From the NCBI GenBank assembly GCA_016125285.1, contig WGMA01000037.1:1-64000 (forward strand): a stretch of 64,000 nt of DNA. Reading direction: 5' to 3'. Source of the DNA: Phycisphaera sp. GTDB taxonomy: Bacteria > Planctomycetota > Phycisphaerae > Phycisphaerales > Zrk34. The stretch's first letter is position 1. Each line of letters begins with the position of its first letter. Both the position numbers and the translations under genes were made by a program. This document shows, piece after piece, positions 49,185 through 57,775 of this stretch. A model generated the notes under the pieces. That model was given only the letters and a program-made list of their open reading frames with translations, made no database searches and was not told where the DNA came from.

Positions 49185-49571
49185 TCAGAGGATCTGGCCG
49201 AACGAGATGTCGTGCTCGTCGAGGTCCTGGATGCCGAACTCGCGGACGCCGTAGGGTTGCGTGCACGGGCCGTAATCCAACTTCGCGCCGTTGGCCTTCA
49301 TCTGTTCGTACAGCGTGTCGGCGTCGTCGACCCAGAAGTACGCGTTCGGCGTCTTGTCGCGGAGCTTCCAGAACGGCGTGCTCGGATTGTCGGGGTCGGC
49401 CAGGGCGAGCATGAGGTGGAAGCCGTCGCGCCGAAGGATGCAGAACACGGGCGGCTCGCCGAACAGGTCGTCGGGTCCGTAGGTAAATCCGATCGCGTCG
49501 CGGTAGTAGTTCGCGGACGCGACGATGTCGCGCACCAGCAGGACGGGTGAACTCGCGGTGATCTTCGGCAT
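49185..49571 (-). CDS. glyoxalase/bleomycin-resistance (VOC) family protein
   Basis: The 128-residue protein has one VOC domain: SPVLLVRDIVASANYYRDAIGF at the start (VRDI-A---YY--IGF), the paired segment AYFWVDDADTLYEQMKANGAK in the second half, and YGVREFGIQDLDEHDISFGQ at the end, where a metal-ligand Glu/Asp is expected (FGIQDLDEHDI). It could be a lyase, dioxygenase or binding protein; no substrate can be inferred. It lies 20 bases after the Mrp ATPase gene on the same strand. Confidence 0.85.
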   Translation of the reverse strand: MPKITASSPVLLVRDIVASANYYRDAIGFTYGPDDLFGEPPVFCILRRDGFHLMLALADPDNPSTPFWKLRDKTPNAYFWVDDADTLYEQMKANGAKLDYGPCTQPYGVREFGIQDLDEHDISFGQIL

Positions 49572-49590
49572 GGCGCGTCCTCGCGGGTGG

Positions 49591-50739
49591 TTACGAGATG
49601 CTCATCGTCGGGCGGCCGGTGTTGTCGCCGCGCGCGTCGATCTGCGCGATGACGCGGTCGACCATGTCGTTGAGTTCGGCGGCGAGCTTTTCGCTGCCGG
49701 TGAAGTTGGCGGTGGGGTTGCCGGCGTCGGAGTTGGCGCGGAGCTGCGTGTTGATCGGCAGCGTGCCGAGCATGGGCAGGCCGATGCGCTGGGCCATCGC
49801 GGCCGCGCCGCCCTTGCCGAAGATGTCGTACTCCTTGCCGTCGTCGCCGATGAAGTACGACATGTTTTCGACGACGCCGAGCACGTCGACCTTGAGCTGC
49901 CTGAACATGCCGGCGGCGCGCACGGCGTCGTCCTGCGCGACCTTCTGCGGCGTGCAGACGATGATGGAGCCGGTGAGCGGCAGCATCTGCGCGAGGGTCA
50001 GCGGGACGTCGCCGGTGCCGGGCGGCAGGTCGATGATGAGGTAGTCGAGTTCGCCCCAGCCCGTCTGGATCGCCAGCTGCCGGAACGCGCCGTGCGCCAT
50101 CGGTCCGCGCCAGATCAGCGGCTTGTCCGCGTCAACCATCTTGCCGATCGTCATCGCCTTGATGCCGTGCACCTCGAAGGGGTGGATGGTGTTGCCCTCG
50201 CCGGAGAGTTCGGCGTCGGCGAGGCCGAGCAGCGTGGGCGCGGACGGGCCGTAGATGTCGCCGTCGAGCAGCCCGACGCGCAGGCCGCGCCGTGCGAGGC
50301 CGACGGCGAGGTTGATCGAGACGGTGGATTTGCCGACGCCGCCCTTGCCCGCGCCGACGGCGACGATGTGGCGGACGTTGGGCAGCGGGTTGGCGTCGCG
50401 CGCGGCGTCCTGCGGGTGCTGCTGCTGTTGGCCGGGCTGCGGCTGAGGCTGCTTCGGCGGCGCGGGCTGCGCGCTGCGCGCGTCGGGGGCCTGCTGCGGG
50501 GCGAACTCCACGTTGACCTTCTTCACCTCGTCGCCGAGCTGCGAGACCGCGTCGATGATCTGGTTTCGCAGCGTCTCCTGCAGCGAGGCGTTGGGGGCGG
50601 CGATGGCGATCGACACGCTGACGAACCCGTCGCAGGCGGCGGTGTGCCGGACCATGTTGGCGGAGACGAGATCCTTGCCGCTGACCGGATCGGCCACGCG
50701 ACGCAGTAGATTCACGATCTGTTCTTTCGTAATAGACAT
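49591..50739 (-). CDS. Mrp/ApbC-type iron-sulfur cluster carrier ATPase
   Basis: The 382-residue protein has an N-terminal DUF59 (MIP18-type) domain (about 1-90), a Pro/Gln-rich linker, and a P-loop ATPase with deviant Walker A GKGGVGKSTVSINLAV and Walker B LIIDLPPGTGD. The bridging CxxC motif that many Mrp proteins carry after ENMSYF is absent; the segment reads ENMSYFIGDDGKEYDIFG. It is expected to deliver Fe-S clusters to apoproteins as a homodimer, though the cluster would then need other ligands. Start ATG 50739 fits the usual MSITKEQIVNLL head. Confidence 0.9.
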   Translation of the reverse strand: MSITKEQIVNLLRRVADPVSGKDLVSANMVRHTAACDGFVSVSIAIAAPNASLQETLRNQIIDAVSQLGDEVKKVNVEFAPQQAPDARSAQPAPPKQPQPQPGQQQQHPQDAARDANPLPNVRHIVAVGAGKGGVGKSTVSINLAVGLARRGLRVGLLDGDIYGPSAPTLLGLADAELSGEGNTIHPFEVHGIKAMTIGKMVDADKPLIWRGPMAHGAFRQLAIQTGWGELDYLIIDLPPGTGDVPLTLAQMLPLTGSIIVCTPQKVAQDDAVRAAGMFRQLKVDVLGVVENMSYFIGDDGKEYDIFGKGGAAAMAQRIGLPMLGTLPINTQLRANSDAGNPTANFTGSEKLAAELNDMVDRVIAQIDARGDNTGRPTMSIS

Positions 50740-50899
50740 AGCGGGCGATCATAGGGATTGCCCACCGCGTCAACAAGACACAAAGGAGCGAATCCGCTGC
50801 AATACACCCGAGCGTGACACGTTGGAATGTCAGACAGGCCGAGCGGCCTGCACATCAGGAACTGTCAGGGCTAACACGAGAAAGTTGAGGAGCAAAGTG

Positions 50900-51421
50900 A
50901 TGAATAAGCAACTGTGGACTGTGGCATTGGTGGTGGCGTTCGTATGCTCGGCCGGCTGGGCCGCGGACGGCGACAAGAAGGCACGCCCGGAGGGTGACCG
51001 TCCGGCGAACAAGGAACACGGCGACCGTCCGGGTGGCGCTCGCGGTGAGCACGGCGACGGCCCGCTGGCGAAGGTGTTTGCGAGCCTGAACCTGACCGAG
51101 GAGCAGCAGGGCAAGATCAAGGACATCCGCCAGGCGATGATGGAGCGGATGAAGGGCATCATGGAGGAGGCCAAGAAGGCCCGCGAGAGCAAGGACAAGG
51201 ACGCGATGCAGCGCATCATGCAGCAGCGTCACGAGGCCTTCCAGACCTTCATCTCCGACGTCCGCGGCGTGCTGACGCCCGACCAGCAGGCGACCTTTGA
51301 CAAGGCTGTCGAGACGCTCAAGGAGCACCGCGGTGAGGGCGACGGTCCGCGTCGTCGTCCCGGCGCCGGTGACGGCGACAAGGCCGCTCCTCATCCCGAG
51401 GGCGACCGCAAGAAGAACTGA
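50900..51421 (+). CDS. Spy/CpxP-like periplasmic protein with LTxxQ motifs
   Basis: The 173-residue protein has a signal peptide (MNKQLWTVALVVAFVCSAGWA, cut near 22), a His/Gly/Arg-rich linker, and a helical core with two LTxxQ-type motifs (LTEEQQGKIKDI and LTPDQQATFDKAV) typical of Spy/CpxP chaperones and metal-stress sensors. The tail is again rich in Gly, Asp and Arg. The start ATG 50900 has a GAGGAG site 7-12 bases before it. It is transcribed alone and ends at a clear terminator. Confidence 0.8.
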   Translation: MNKQLWTVALVVAFVCSAGWAADGDKKARPEGDRPANKEHGDRPGGARGEHGDGPLAKVFASLNLTEEQQGKIKDIRQAMMERMKGIMEEAKKARESKDKDAMQRIMQQRHEAFQTFISDVRGVLTPDQQATFDKAVETLKEHRGEGDGPRRRPGAGDGDKAAPHPEGDRKKN

Positions 51422-51471
51422 CGCCGAACCCATCGGCGCATTGCGAAACACCACATCCGTGAAAACGGGCG

Positions 51472-51505
51472 ACCACCCGGCGAGACAACCGCCGGGTGGT
51501 TTGCG
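51472..51505 (+). terminator. intrinsic terminator of the Spy-like gene
   Basis: An 11-bp stem (ACCACCCGGCG with CGCCGGGTGGT) with a 7-base loop is followed by TTGCGTTTG. It lies 50 bases after the stop codon. Confidence 0.8.
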
Positions 51506-51635
51506 TTTGGGGCCGTGTCGTGGTTGGCGGCGCTGTTGGTAACCGCGAGCGCAAATGCGTTGTTTACTTGAGCGGAGGCCGTAAACCGTCTATTCTCACC
51601 GTCACGCCACGCACCGATAAAAGGACTTATCGCAC

Positions 51636-52427
51636 ATGGCTTCACGCAGCGAACTGGCCGAGAATTACCGTCACGTGATGGAACGCGTGGCCGCGGCCGC
51701 CAGGCGGAGCGGGCGTCACGCCGACGACGTCATGACCGTCGCGGTGACCAAGACCGCCAGCCCCGATCAGATCCGTCAACTCATCGAACTCGGACACCAG
51801 GACTTCGGCGAGAACCGCGTCCAGCAGCTCGAGCAGCGCACCGCCGTCGCCGAGGAATTCCTCGCACGCCGTCGCATGCTCGCGCCGGAGGGCGCGCCGT
51901 CGGAGATCCGCTGGCACATGATCGGCCATCTCCAGCGGAACAAGGTCAAGTCGGTGATCCCGCTGGTGAAGCTGATCCATAGCGTCGACAGCCTCCGGCT
52001 CATCGAGGAGATCCAGACGCAGGCCGCGAAGCTCGGCCGCAAGGTCGACCTTCTGCTCCAGGTCAAGGCGGCGAGCGACCCGACGAAGTTCGGGCTCGCG
52101 GTGCCCGCTGTGCCGCACCTCGCCGAGCAGATCGACACGATGCTTCACCTCCGCCTGCGCGGCCTGATGACCATCGCGCCCTACGACGACGATCCCGAGG
52201 TGTCGCGCCCGATCTTCGAGCAGGTCGCCGAGCTGTTCACCGACATGCGCAAGGAAGGGCGGTACGGCGAGACGTTCAACATCCTGTCGATGGGCATGAG
52301 CGGTGACTTCGAGGTCGCCATCGAGTGCGGGGCGAACGTCGTGCGGCTCGGCCGCTGCCTGTTCGGCGAGGCGCCCGAGGGCGAAGACGTCGACGACGAG
52401 GACGACGATCCGGCCGACGACGACTGA
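51636..52427 (+). CDS. YggS/PLPBP family pyridoxal-phosphate homeostasis protein
   Basis: The 263-residue protein has the family motifs VAVTKTASPDQIRQLIELG (PLP-binding lysine in VTK), DFGENRVQQLEQR, WHMIGHLQRNKVK, and SMGMSGDFEVAIECGANVVRLG near the end. It binds pyridoxal phosphate and controls its level and amino-acid pools. The acidic C-terminal tail (DVDDEDDDPADDD) is an unusual extension. The start at 51636 is the first ATG and begins with the usual ELAENYRHV helix. Confidence 0.93.
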   Translation: MASRSELAENYRHVMERVAAAARRSGRHADDVMTVAVTKTASPDQIRQLIELGHQDFGENRVQQLEQRTAVAEEFLARRRMLAPEGAPSEIRWHMIGHLQRNKVKSVIPLVKLIHSVDSLRLIEEIQTQAAKLGRKVDLLLQVKAASDPTKFGLAVPAVPHLAEQIDTMLHLRLRGLMTIAPYDDDPEVSRPIFEQVAELFTDMRKEGRYGETFNILSMGMSGDFEVAIECGANVVRLGRCLFGEAPEGEDVDDEDDDPADDD

Positions 52428-52468
52428 GCGGCCGGGCTTGCGTACCATCGCTTCAATCAAACCGTGAA

Positions 52469-53734
52469 TTACTTGAGCCGCACGCCGATGCAGTAAAGGT
52501 GTTCGTACGTGCGGATGAAGACCTGCCCGTCGCTGAACGCCGGCGTGCTGCGGCACGTCTCGCCCTTCGCCACGGGGTTGCTCGACAGCAGCTCGTACTT
52601 CGATCCGGCCTTGAGCACGTGCGTCGTGCCCGCGAGGTCGGTGACGTAGAGGCGGTGATCGGCGTAGATCATTGAGCTCCACGCCTGCTTGGTCAGGCGT
52701 TCCTTCCACACGTCCTCGCCGGTCTTCGCGTCGAAGCACTGCGCCGTGCCGTTGTCGTTGCAGATGTACACGCGCCCGCTGACGAGCACGCCGCTGCCGA
52801 TGCGCTGCGTGGTGCGCGGGTGTCGCCAGAGCTGGTGCGACGCGGTGATGTCGCCGGACGCCGCGCCGTCGGGCAGCTTGATGCCCATGTCGGGCCCGCC
52901 GAAGCCGGACATCGCGACGATCGTCTCGCTGTCGACCAGCGGCGAGGTGTACGCCAGCGGGCCGAGGCCTTCGCATCGCCAGTACTCCGTGCCGGTCTGC
53001 GGATTGAAGGCGACGACGCGGTTCGGCAACGGGAGGATCAGTTCGGCGGTGTCACCCTTGCCGACAACCACGGGCGTCGCCCACGAGCCGATCCACTGTT
53101 CCTTGTCGCCGGGCGTGGTGAACTTGTTCTGCGCCTCGGGCAGCGGCTTCTCCCAGACCATCGTGCCGGTGGCCTTCTGCACGGCGACGAGCTTGACGTT
53201 GTCGCCCGGCCCGGCGTGCACGATCAGCATGTCCTCGAACAGCACGGGGCTCGGTCCCATGCCCCAGATGTGTCGGTACTGGCCGAGGTCGAGCTTCCAG
53301 AGTTCGCGCCCGTCCATGTCGTATGCGTAGAGCCCCGCCGAGCCGTGCCACACGTACACGGCCTGTCCGTCGCTGCACGGCGTCGAGGCGGAGTACGGGC
53401 TGGTCTGGTGCGTCGGCTCGCTGGCGCTGGCGGCGACGGCCTGGTACCAAAGCACCTTGCCGGTGTCGCGATTGAAACAGATCAGCGCACGCTTGGCCCC
53501 ACCGTCCATCGACGCGGTGACGAATACGCGGTCGCCGACGACGATGGGCGAGCCGTTGCCGGGCCCGGGCATCGTGGCGGACCACGTCATGTTCAGCTTC
53601 TCGTCCCACTGCACGGGGAGGTTCGACTCGTGGCTGACGCCGGTGCCATCGGGCCCGCGCCACTGCGGCCAGTCGCCCGCGTGCGCGGCGGTGGTGATCA
53701 ACAGCGTGACGACGAACAGTAGGATGCGTGGCAT
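52469..53734 (-). CDS. secreted PQQ-type beta-propeller protein
   Basis: The 421-residue protein has a signal peptide (MPRILLFVVTLLITTAAHA) and repeated propeller blades: DWPQWRGPDGTGVS at the start (the planctomycete outer-membrane-lipoprotein pattern), then G-V-V(A/V)N or GKVLW motifs (DTGKVLWYQ, TGTMVWEK, TGTEYWR, TGEDVWKERL). It is exported to the periplasm or surface; a binding role for a polysaccharide or an assembly factor (BamB-like) is possible. ATG 53734 is chosen because the signal peptide starts there. It is the last gene of a three-gene operon with the HlyD-like and toroid proteins. Confidence 0.85.
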   Translation of the reverse strand: MPRILLFVVTLLITTAAHAGDWPQWRGPDGTGVSHESNLPVQWDEKLNMTWSATMPGPGNGSPIVVGDRVFVTASMDGGAKRALICFNRDTGKVLWYQAVAASASEPTHQTSPYSASTPCSDGQAVYVWHGSAGLYAYDMDGRELWKLDLGQYRHIWGMGPSPVLFEDMLIVHAGPGDNVKLVAVQKATGTMVWEKPLPEAQNKFTTPGDKEQWIGSWATPVVVGKGDTAELILPLPNRVVAFNPQTGTEYWRCEGLGPLAYTSPLVDSETIVAMSGFGGPDMGIKLPDGAASGDITASHQLWRHPRTTQRIGSGVLVSGRVYICNDNGTAQCFDAKTGEDVWKERLTKQAWSSMIYADHRLYVTDLAGTTHVLKAGSKYELLSSNPVAKGETCRSTPAFSDGQVFIRTYEHLYCIGVRLK

Positions 53735-53766
53735 GGCGGCTCCGTAGCGGGTCGGGGACGGCGTGA

Positions 53767-55017
53767 TTACCGGCGACACCGCTGGAGGCTCATCAGGGCG
53801 AACGCGGTGCCGTACGGCTGGTGGTAATTGTACAACGGATAGTCCCACCACGAGCCGTCCTTCTCCTGCAGCGCGAGAAGCGTCGCGGCCATGTAGTCCT
53901 GGTAGATCGGACGCCGCTCGGGCGGCAGCTGGTCGATGCACAGCGCGCCGTAGTAGTGTCCGTAGTAGTAGAAGTACCCGGCGACCTGGAAGTACGACTC
54001 GTGGGGGATCGGCCGCTTGCGTCCCATGCTCAGCCAGCCGTTGCGGAGGAACAGCCGGTCGAGCCAGCCGGCGAGCACGTCGTCGGTGACCGTGCCGTCG
54101 CCCCACACCCGCAGCGCGAGATTGCACGCCTGAGTCCGCCCGAGGCTGCCGCCGGGTCGGTTGATGCCGCGCATCGGGTAGAAGTGAAAGCCCTGGCTGT
54201 AGAGGTAGGTGTTGTCGGGCTTGCGCTGGCGCTCGATGGCCCGCACGCCGTGCTCGACGATCTTCGTCGGCGGCTGAACGCCCGCGTCCTGAGCTTCACG
54301 GAGGGCGACCATGACGGTCGCCGTGGTGAAGCTCGTCTCGGTGTCGCCCGCGGGGTGCTGCGTCTGTGAGTCGAAGTCGTAGTAGCCCCAGCCTCCGGAG
54401 ACGTACTGGTAGCGACGCAGCCGATCGATCTGATCCGCGATCTCCGCGGTGATGCGGTTCCGCGTCACGGGGCTGACGTCGCCGCTGTGTCGGTCCAGCA
54501 TACGCACGAGCGCCTGGATGCCGTACGCGTGCGCCCAGACGTTGTAGATCGCCGAAACGCTGGGTCGGCGGACCTCCGGCAGGTGATCGAGCAGCCACGC
54601 CTCGCCGCGCTCGATCGCGGCGACGGCCCTGGGGTCGTCGTCCACGCCGACCTCGATCAACGCCGATACGCACAGCGCCGTCGTCGCGGCGCGAAACGCG
54701 TGATGCGCACCCGGCACAGGCGCGTAGATGTTCAGGTCCTTCGTGTGCGTCGCCGAGCCCCACGAGCCGTCGGCGTTCTGCGACTCCAGCAGGAACGCCA
54801 CGCCGCGCTGGATCGACTCATGCAGTTCCCACGCCTTCGGCCCGTCGATCGGCTTGAGCTTGCCGGTCGAGTCGATGGCGAGATGTTCGACGTTCGCCAC
54901 GTCGTCTGTCTTACCCCCGGTCGTGTCATCCGCGGCGCGTACGGCCGACGACCATGTCAGCCCGATGAGCAGGGCGACGCACGCCATCGCTCGGCATGTA
55001 TAGGGCACGCGTGTCAC
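53767..55017 (-). CDS. secreted prenyltransferase/squalene-oxidase-like alpha-toroid protein
   Basis: The 416-residue protein has a signal peptide (about 1-28) and repeats of the terpenoid-cyclase-type alpha/alpha toroid, with QW-like motifs SQNADGSWGS, YQYVSGGWGYYD and EKDGSWWDYPLY. The catalytic DxDD of cyclases is not evident, so it is a structural relative and not a demonstrated enzyme. In planctomycetes such exported toroids are frequent, role unknown. It overlaps the HlyD-like gene by 4 bases (ATGA) and is followed by the propeller gene 32 bases later. Confidence 0.8.
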   Translation of the reverse strand: MTRVPYTCRAMACVALLIGLTWSSAVRAADDTTGGKTDDVANVEHLAIDSTGKLKPIDGPKAWELHESIQRGVAFLLESQNADGSWGSATHTKDLNIYAPVPGAHHAFRAATTALCVSALIEVGVDDDPRAVAAIERGEAWLLDHLPEVRRPSVSAIYNVWAHAYGIQALVRMLDRHSGDVSPVTRNRITAEIADQIDRLRRYQYVSGGWGYYDFDSQTQHPAGDTETSFTTATVMVALREAQDAGVQPPTKIVEHGVRAIERQRKPDNTYLYSQGFHFYPMRGINRPGGSLGRTQACNLALRVWGDGTVTDDVLAGWLDRLFLRNGWLSMGRKRPIPHESYFQVAGYFYYYGHYYGALCIDQLPPERRPIYQDYMAATLLALQEKDGSWWDYPLYNYHQPYGTAFALMSLQRCRR

Positions 55018-56483
55018 GGCTTTGGGGAAACCTCGTCGCCGGCCTTGAGTCCATCAAGCACCTCGACACGGCCGTTCGCCCGCCAACCGAGCTTGACCGG
55101 TCGCTTGACCGCGCGGTCGCCCTCACCACGCACCATCACGTAGGGCCCGCCGGGCGCCGCGTCCTCGACAGCGGACAGCGGCAGCGTCAACGCCTTGTCG
55201 TTCCTGTACGGCGTGAGCGTCAGCTTGAACGTCATGCCGGGCATCACACCCTCGGGCACGTCGGGCAGTTCGATCACGACGTCGTATTTGCCGTTGTCGA
55301 TCGGCACGTTGTCGACGCTGCGCACGCGTGCGGGGATCGCGACCTGCGGGAACGCGTTGCATCGCGCCACGCCCGACACGCCGGGTCGCAGGCCGTAGAG
55401 ATCGCCTTCACCGGCGTCGACACGGATGAACGCGGGGCGCGGCTGCACGATCGTGCAGATGATTGTGCCGTTCTTGAACGTCCCGCCGGGCTGCATCGCC
55501 GCGGCGTACCCGGCGTTCGACCAGCGCCCGCGGAACTGTGCTCCGAGGTACACCACGCCGTCCGCGGGCGACGTGATCGCCATCTTCTTGCGATCCGCCT
55601 TGAGACGCACGAGCTTCGCCTCGGCCTCGGTGCGGTCGTGCTCCATCTTCGCCACGGTCTCACGCTTCAGCTGCAACGCCAGCGGCAGGTTCTTACGCTC
55701 GTTCGTGATGAACGAATCCCACTTGTCGCGGTTCCGCTTCGCGTCGCTCAGCGCCCGCGGCAGCGTGTGCTTCGCCGCGACCTCGTACGCGGACGCCGCC
55801 TGCTCCAGGCGGAACTTCGCGACCTCGACGGCGCGCTTCTGACGCTTGAGGATGATTTCTTCGGTCTGCTCCGTCAGGTCGTCCTCCTTGTACATCGCCT
55901 GCAACTGATTCAGCTCTTCGGTCGTGTACTCCAGCGCGTTGCGGGCCGAGGCGAAGTTCTCTTCGTTTTCCTTCACGGCCAGGCCGTAGCCGACCTTGAG
56001 GTAGCGGTCGATGTCCTCAACGGCGCGGGTGTACTTCTGCTCGGCGTCCTCGAGCTTGCGCGGCGTGTCGACCTCCATCTGCGCCAGCTCGAGCTGTGCC
56101 TGCTGCAGCGCGAGCCGCGCGGGCTTCGCGCTGATCTCCGCGTCCGCGATCGCCTTGTCGATGTCCTCGGTCTCCAGCTCGAACAGCGTCTGGCCCTTCT
56201 TGACGTGCTGCCCCGAGCGCACCGGCGTGGCGATGACCAGCGACTGCCACTCGTCGAGCTTCACCTGCACCGGCCAGGCCCGCTCGGCCTCGATCACACC
56301 GTCCAGCGTGAGCTGCACGTTGAACGCGCCCGGCTCCACACGCAGCCACTTCTTGCCGGCGTCGTCGTTCGCCCCGGCGTCTGGCTTCGCGTCATCGGCG
56401 AACAGCGACGGGCCCGCGGTGCACACGAGCAATGCGAGTGTCAACACGGCGGCGAACAACCGGTGATTCGTTCGATGCATCAT
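55014..56483 (-). CDS. HlyD-family periplasmic adaptor
   Basis: The 489-residue protein has a signal peptide (about 1-29), an N-terminal biotinyl-lipoyl half (VIATPVRSGQHVKKGQTLFELE), a long coiled coil (about 100-310, rich in Glu/Lys/Gln with heptads such as EEIILKRQKRAVEVAKFRLEQ), the second lipoyl half (ITSPADGVVYLGAQ) and a membrane-proximal beta-domain (AVEDAAPGGPYVMVRGEGD). Such adaptors connect an inner-membrane pump to an outer-membrane channel. No pump or channel gene is next to it. Translation of the toroid gene is coupled to its end. Confidence 0.85.
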   Translation of the reverse strand: MMHRTNHRLFAAVLTLALLVCTAGPSLFADDAKPDAGANDDAGKKWLRVEPGAFNVQLTLDGVIEAERAWPVQVKLDEWQSLVIATPVRSGQHVKKGQTLFELETEDIDKAIADAEISAKPARLALQQAQLELAQMEVDTPRKLEDAEQKYTRAVEDIDRYLKVGYGLAVKENEENFASARNALEYTTEELNQLQAMYKEDDLTEQTEEIILKRQKRAVEVAKFRLEQAASAYEVAAKHTLPRALSDAKRNRDKWDSFITNERKNLPLALQLKRETVAKMEHDRTEAEAKLVRLKADRKKMAITSPADGVVYLGAQFRGRWSNAGYAAAMQPGGTFKNGTIICTIVQPRPAFIRVDAGEGDLYGLRPGVSGVARCNAFPQVAIPARVRSVDNVPIDNGKYDVVIELPDVPEGVMPGMTFKLTLTPYRNDKALTLPLSAVEDAAPGGPYVMVRGEGDRAVKRPVKLGWRANGRVEVLDGLKAGDEVSPKP

Positions 56484-56548
56484 TGTCCCTGTGCTCCTCT
56501 GATGCGGTCAGATCGGTGATGTCGGCGCGTGCGGCGTGACGATGGCGA

Positions 56549-57709
56549 TCACACGGGCATCGACGCCTGCAGCTTCTGGATCAGTTGCGGGATCGTCGCG
56601 ATCGCGTAGTCGATCTCCGCGTCGGTCGTGTAGCGTGAGAGGCTCAGGCGGATCGAGCCGTGAGCCACCGCCTCGCCGACGCCCTGCGCCAGCAGCACGG
56701 GCGACGGCTCGAGCGACCCGCTGCTGCACGCGGCGCCCGCGGCGGCGCTGATGCCTTTCTCGGACAGCAGCAGCAGGATCGCCTCGGACTCCAGCGGCGG
56801 GAACGCCATGTTTGAGGTGTTCCACAGCCGCGGCGCGTTGACGGAGTTCACCACGGTATCGGGCACGCCATCGACGATCGCGCGCTCGAGGCGGTCGCGG
56901 CGCGCCTGGCCGATTTGCGGGCCGTCGGTCTGCAGGAACGCCTGCGCGAGCCGTGCGGCGACGCCAAGGCCGACGATGCCCGGCGTGTTCTCCGTGCCGC
57001 CGCGACGTTCGCGTTCATGCGGTCCGCCGAGCTGCTGCGGGACGAGTCCGACGCGCTTTCCGATGTACAACGCGCCGACGCCCTTCGGGCCGTGCAGCTT
57101 GTGCCCGGCGAACGACAGCACGTCGATCGGCAGGGCTGCCACGTCGACCGGCACCTTGCCGACCGCCTGGGTCGCGTCTGTGAAGAACACGACGCGTCGC
57201 TCGCGGCACAGCGCGCCGATCGCTTCGAGCGGCTGGATCGCGCCGGTCTCGTTGTTGATCCAGTGGATGGTGACCAGCGCCACGTCCTCGCCGTGCTTGT
57301 CGAGCGCGGCGGCCAGGTCGTCGACGCTGATCAGCCCGTCGACGTTGACCGGCAGGATCACCACGTTGTAGCCGGCCGCGTCACCGAGGTAGCGGCAGGG
57401 CTCGCGCACGGCCGAGTGCTCCAGCGCGGTGGTGATGATGGTGCGGCGTGTCGGCTTGGCGGCGAGGATGCCGCGGATCGCGAGGTTGTTGGCCTCGGTG
57501 GCGCCGGACGTGAAGACGATCTCGCGCGGGCTGGCGCCGATCAGCTCGGCGACCTGCTCGCGGGCGAGCTCGACACGCTGGCGGGCCTGCTGGCCGAAGC
57601 GGTGGACGGACGAGGGGTTGGCCCACTGCTCGGTCAGCATCTCGTTCATCGCGTCGACGACTTCGGGCGCGGGCTTCGTGGTGGCGTTGTTGTCGAGGTA
57701 GGCTTGCAT
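56549..57709 (-). CDS. iscS: cysteine desulfurase (IscS/NifS type)
   Basis: The 386-residue PLP enzyme has YLDNNATTKPAPEV at the start, FTSGATEANNLAI, HWINNETGAI, the PLP lysine in SFAGHKLHGPKGVGALY and the catalytic cysteine in AGAACSSGSLEPS (IscS-type Cys loop). It takes sulfur from cysteine for Fe-S clusters and tRNA thiolation. Whether it is the general IscS or a dedicated NifS cannot be told; no scaffold gene adjoins. It lies 67 bases after the SecA-like gene on the same strand. Confidence 0.92.
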   Translation of the reverse strand: MQAYLDNNATTKPAPEVVDAMNEMLTEQWANPSSVHRFGQQARQRVELAREQVAELIGASPREIVFTSGATEANNLAIRGILAAKPTRRTIITTALEHSAVREPCRYLGDAAGYNVVILPVNVDGLISVDDLAAALDKHGEDVALVTIHWINNETGAIQPLEAIGALCRERRVVFFTDATQAVGKVPVDVAALPIDVLSFAGHKLHGPKGVGALYIGKRVGLVPQQLGGPHERERRGGTENTPGIVGLGVAARLAQAFLQTDGPQIGQARRDRLERAIVDGVPDTVVNSVNAPRLWNTSNMAFPPLESEAILLLLSEKGISAAAGAACSSGSLEPSPVLLAQGVGEAVAHGSIRLSLSRYTTDAEIDYAIATIPQLIQKLQASMPV

Positions 57710-57775
57710 GGGAGGTACATTCTACACGTCAGGGGACGCCGGGTTTACGCACGCCGGCGGGAGAAAAAAGGCGCA

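Noticed and set aside
53767-55017. The alpha-toroid protein as a true squalene-hopene cyclase.
   Set aside because: It has a signal peptide and no visible DxDD catalytic motif, and it is shorter than cyclases (about 630 residues).
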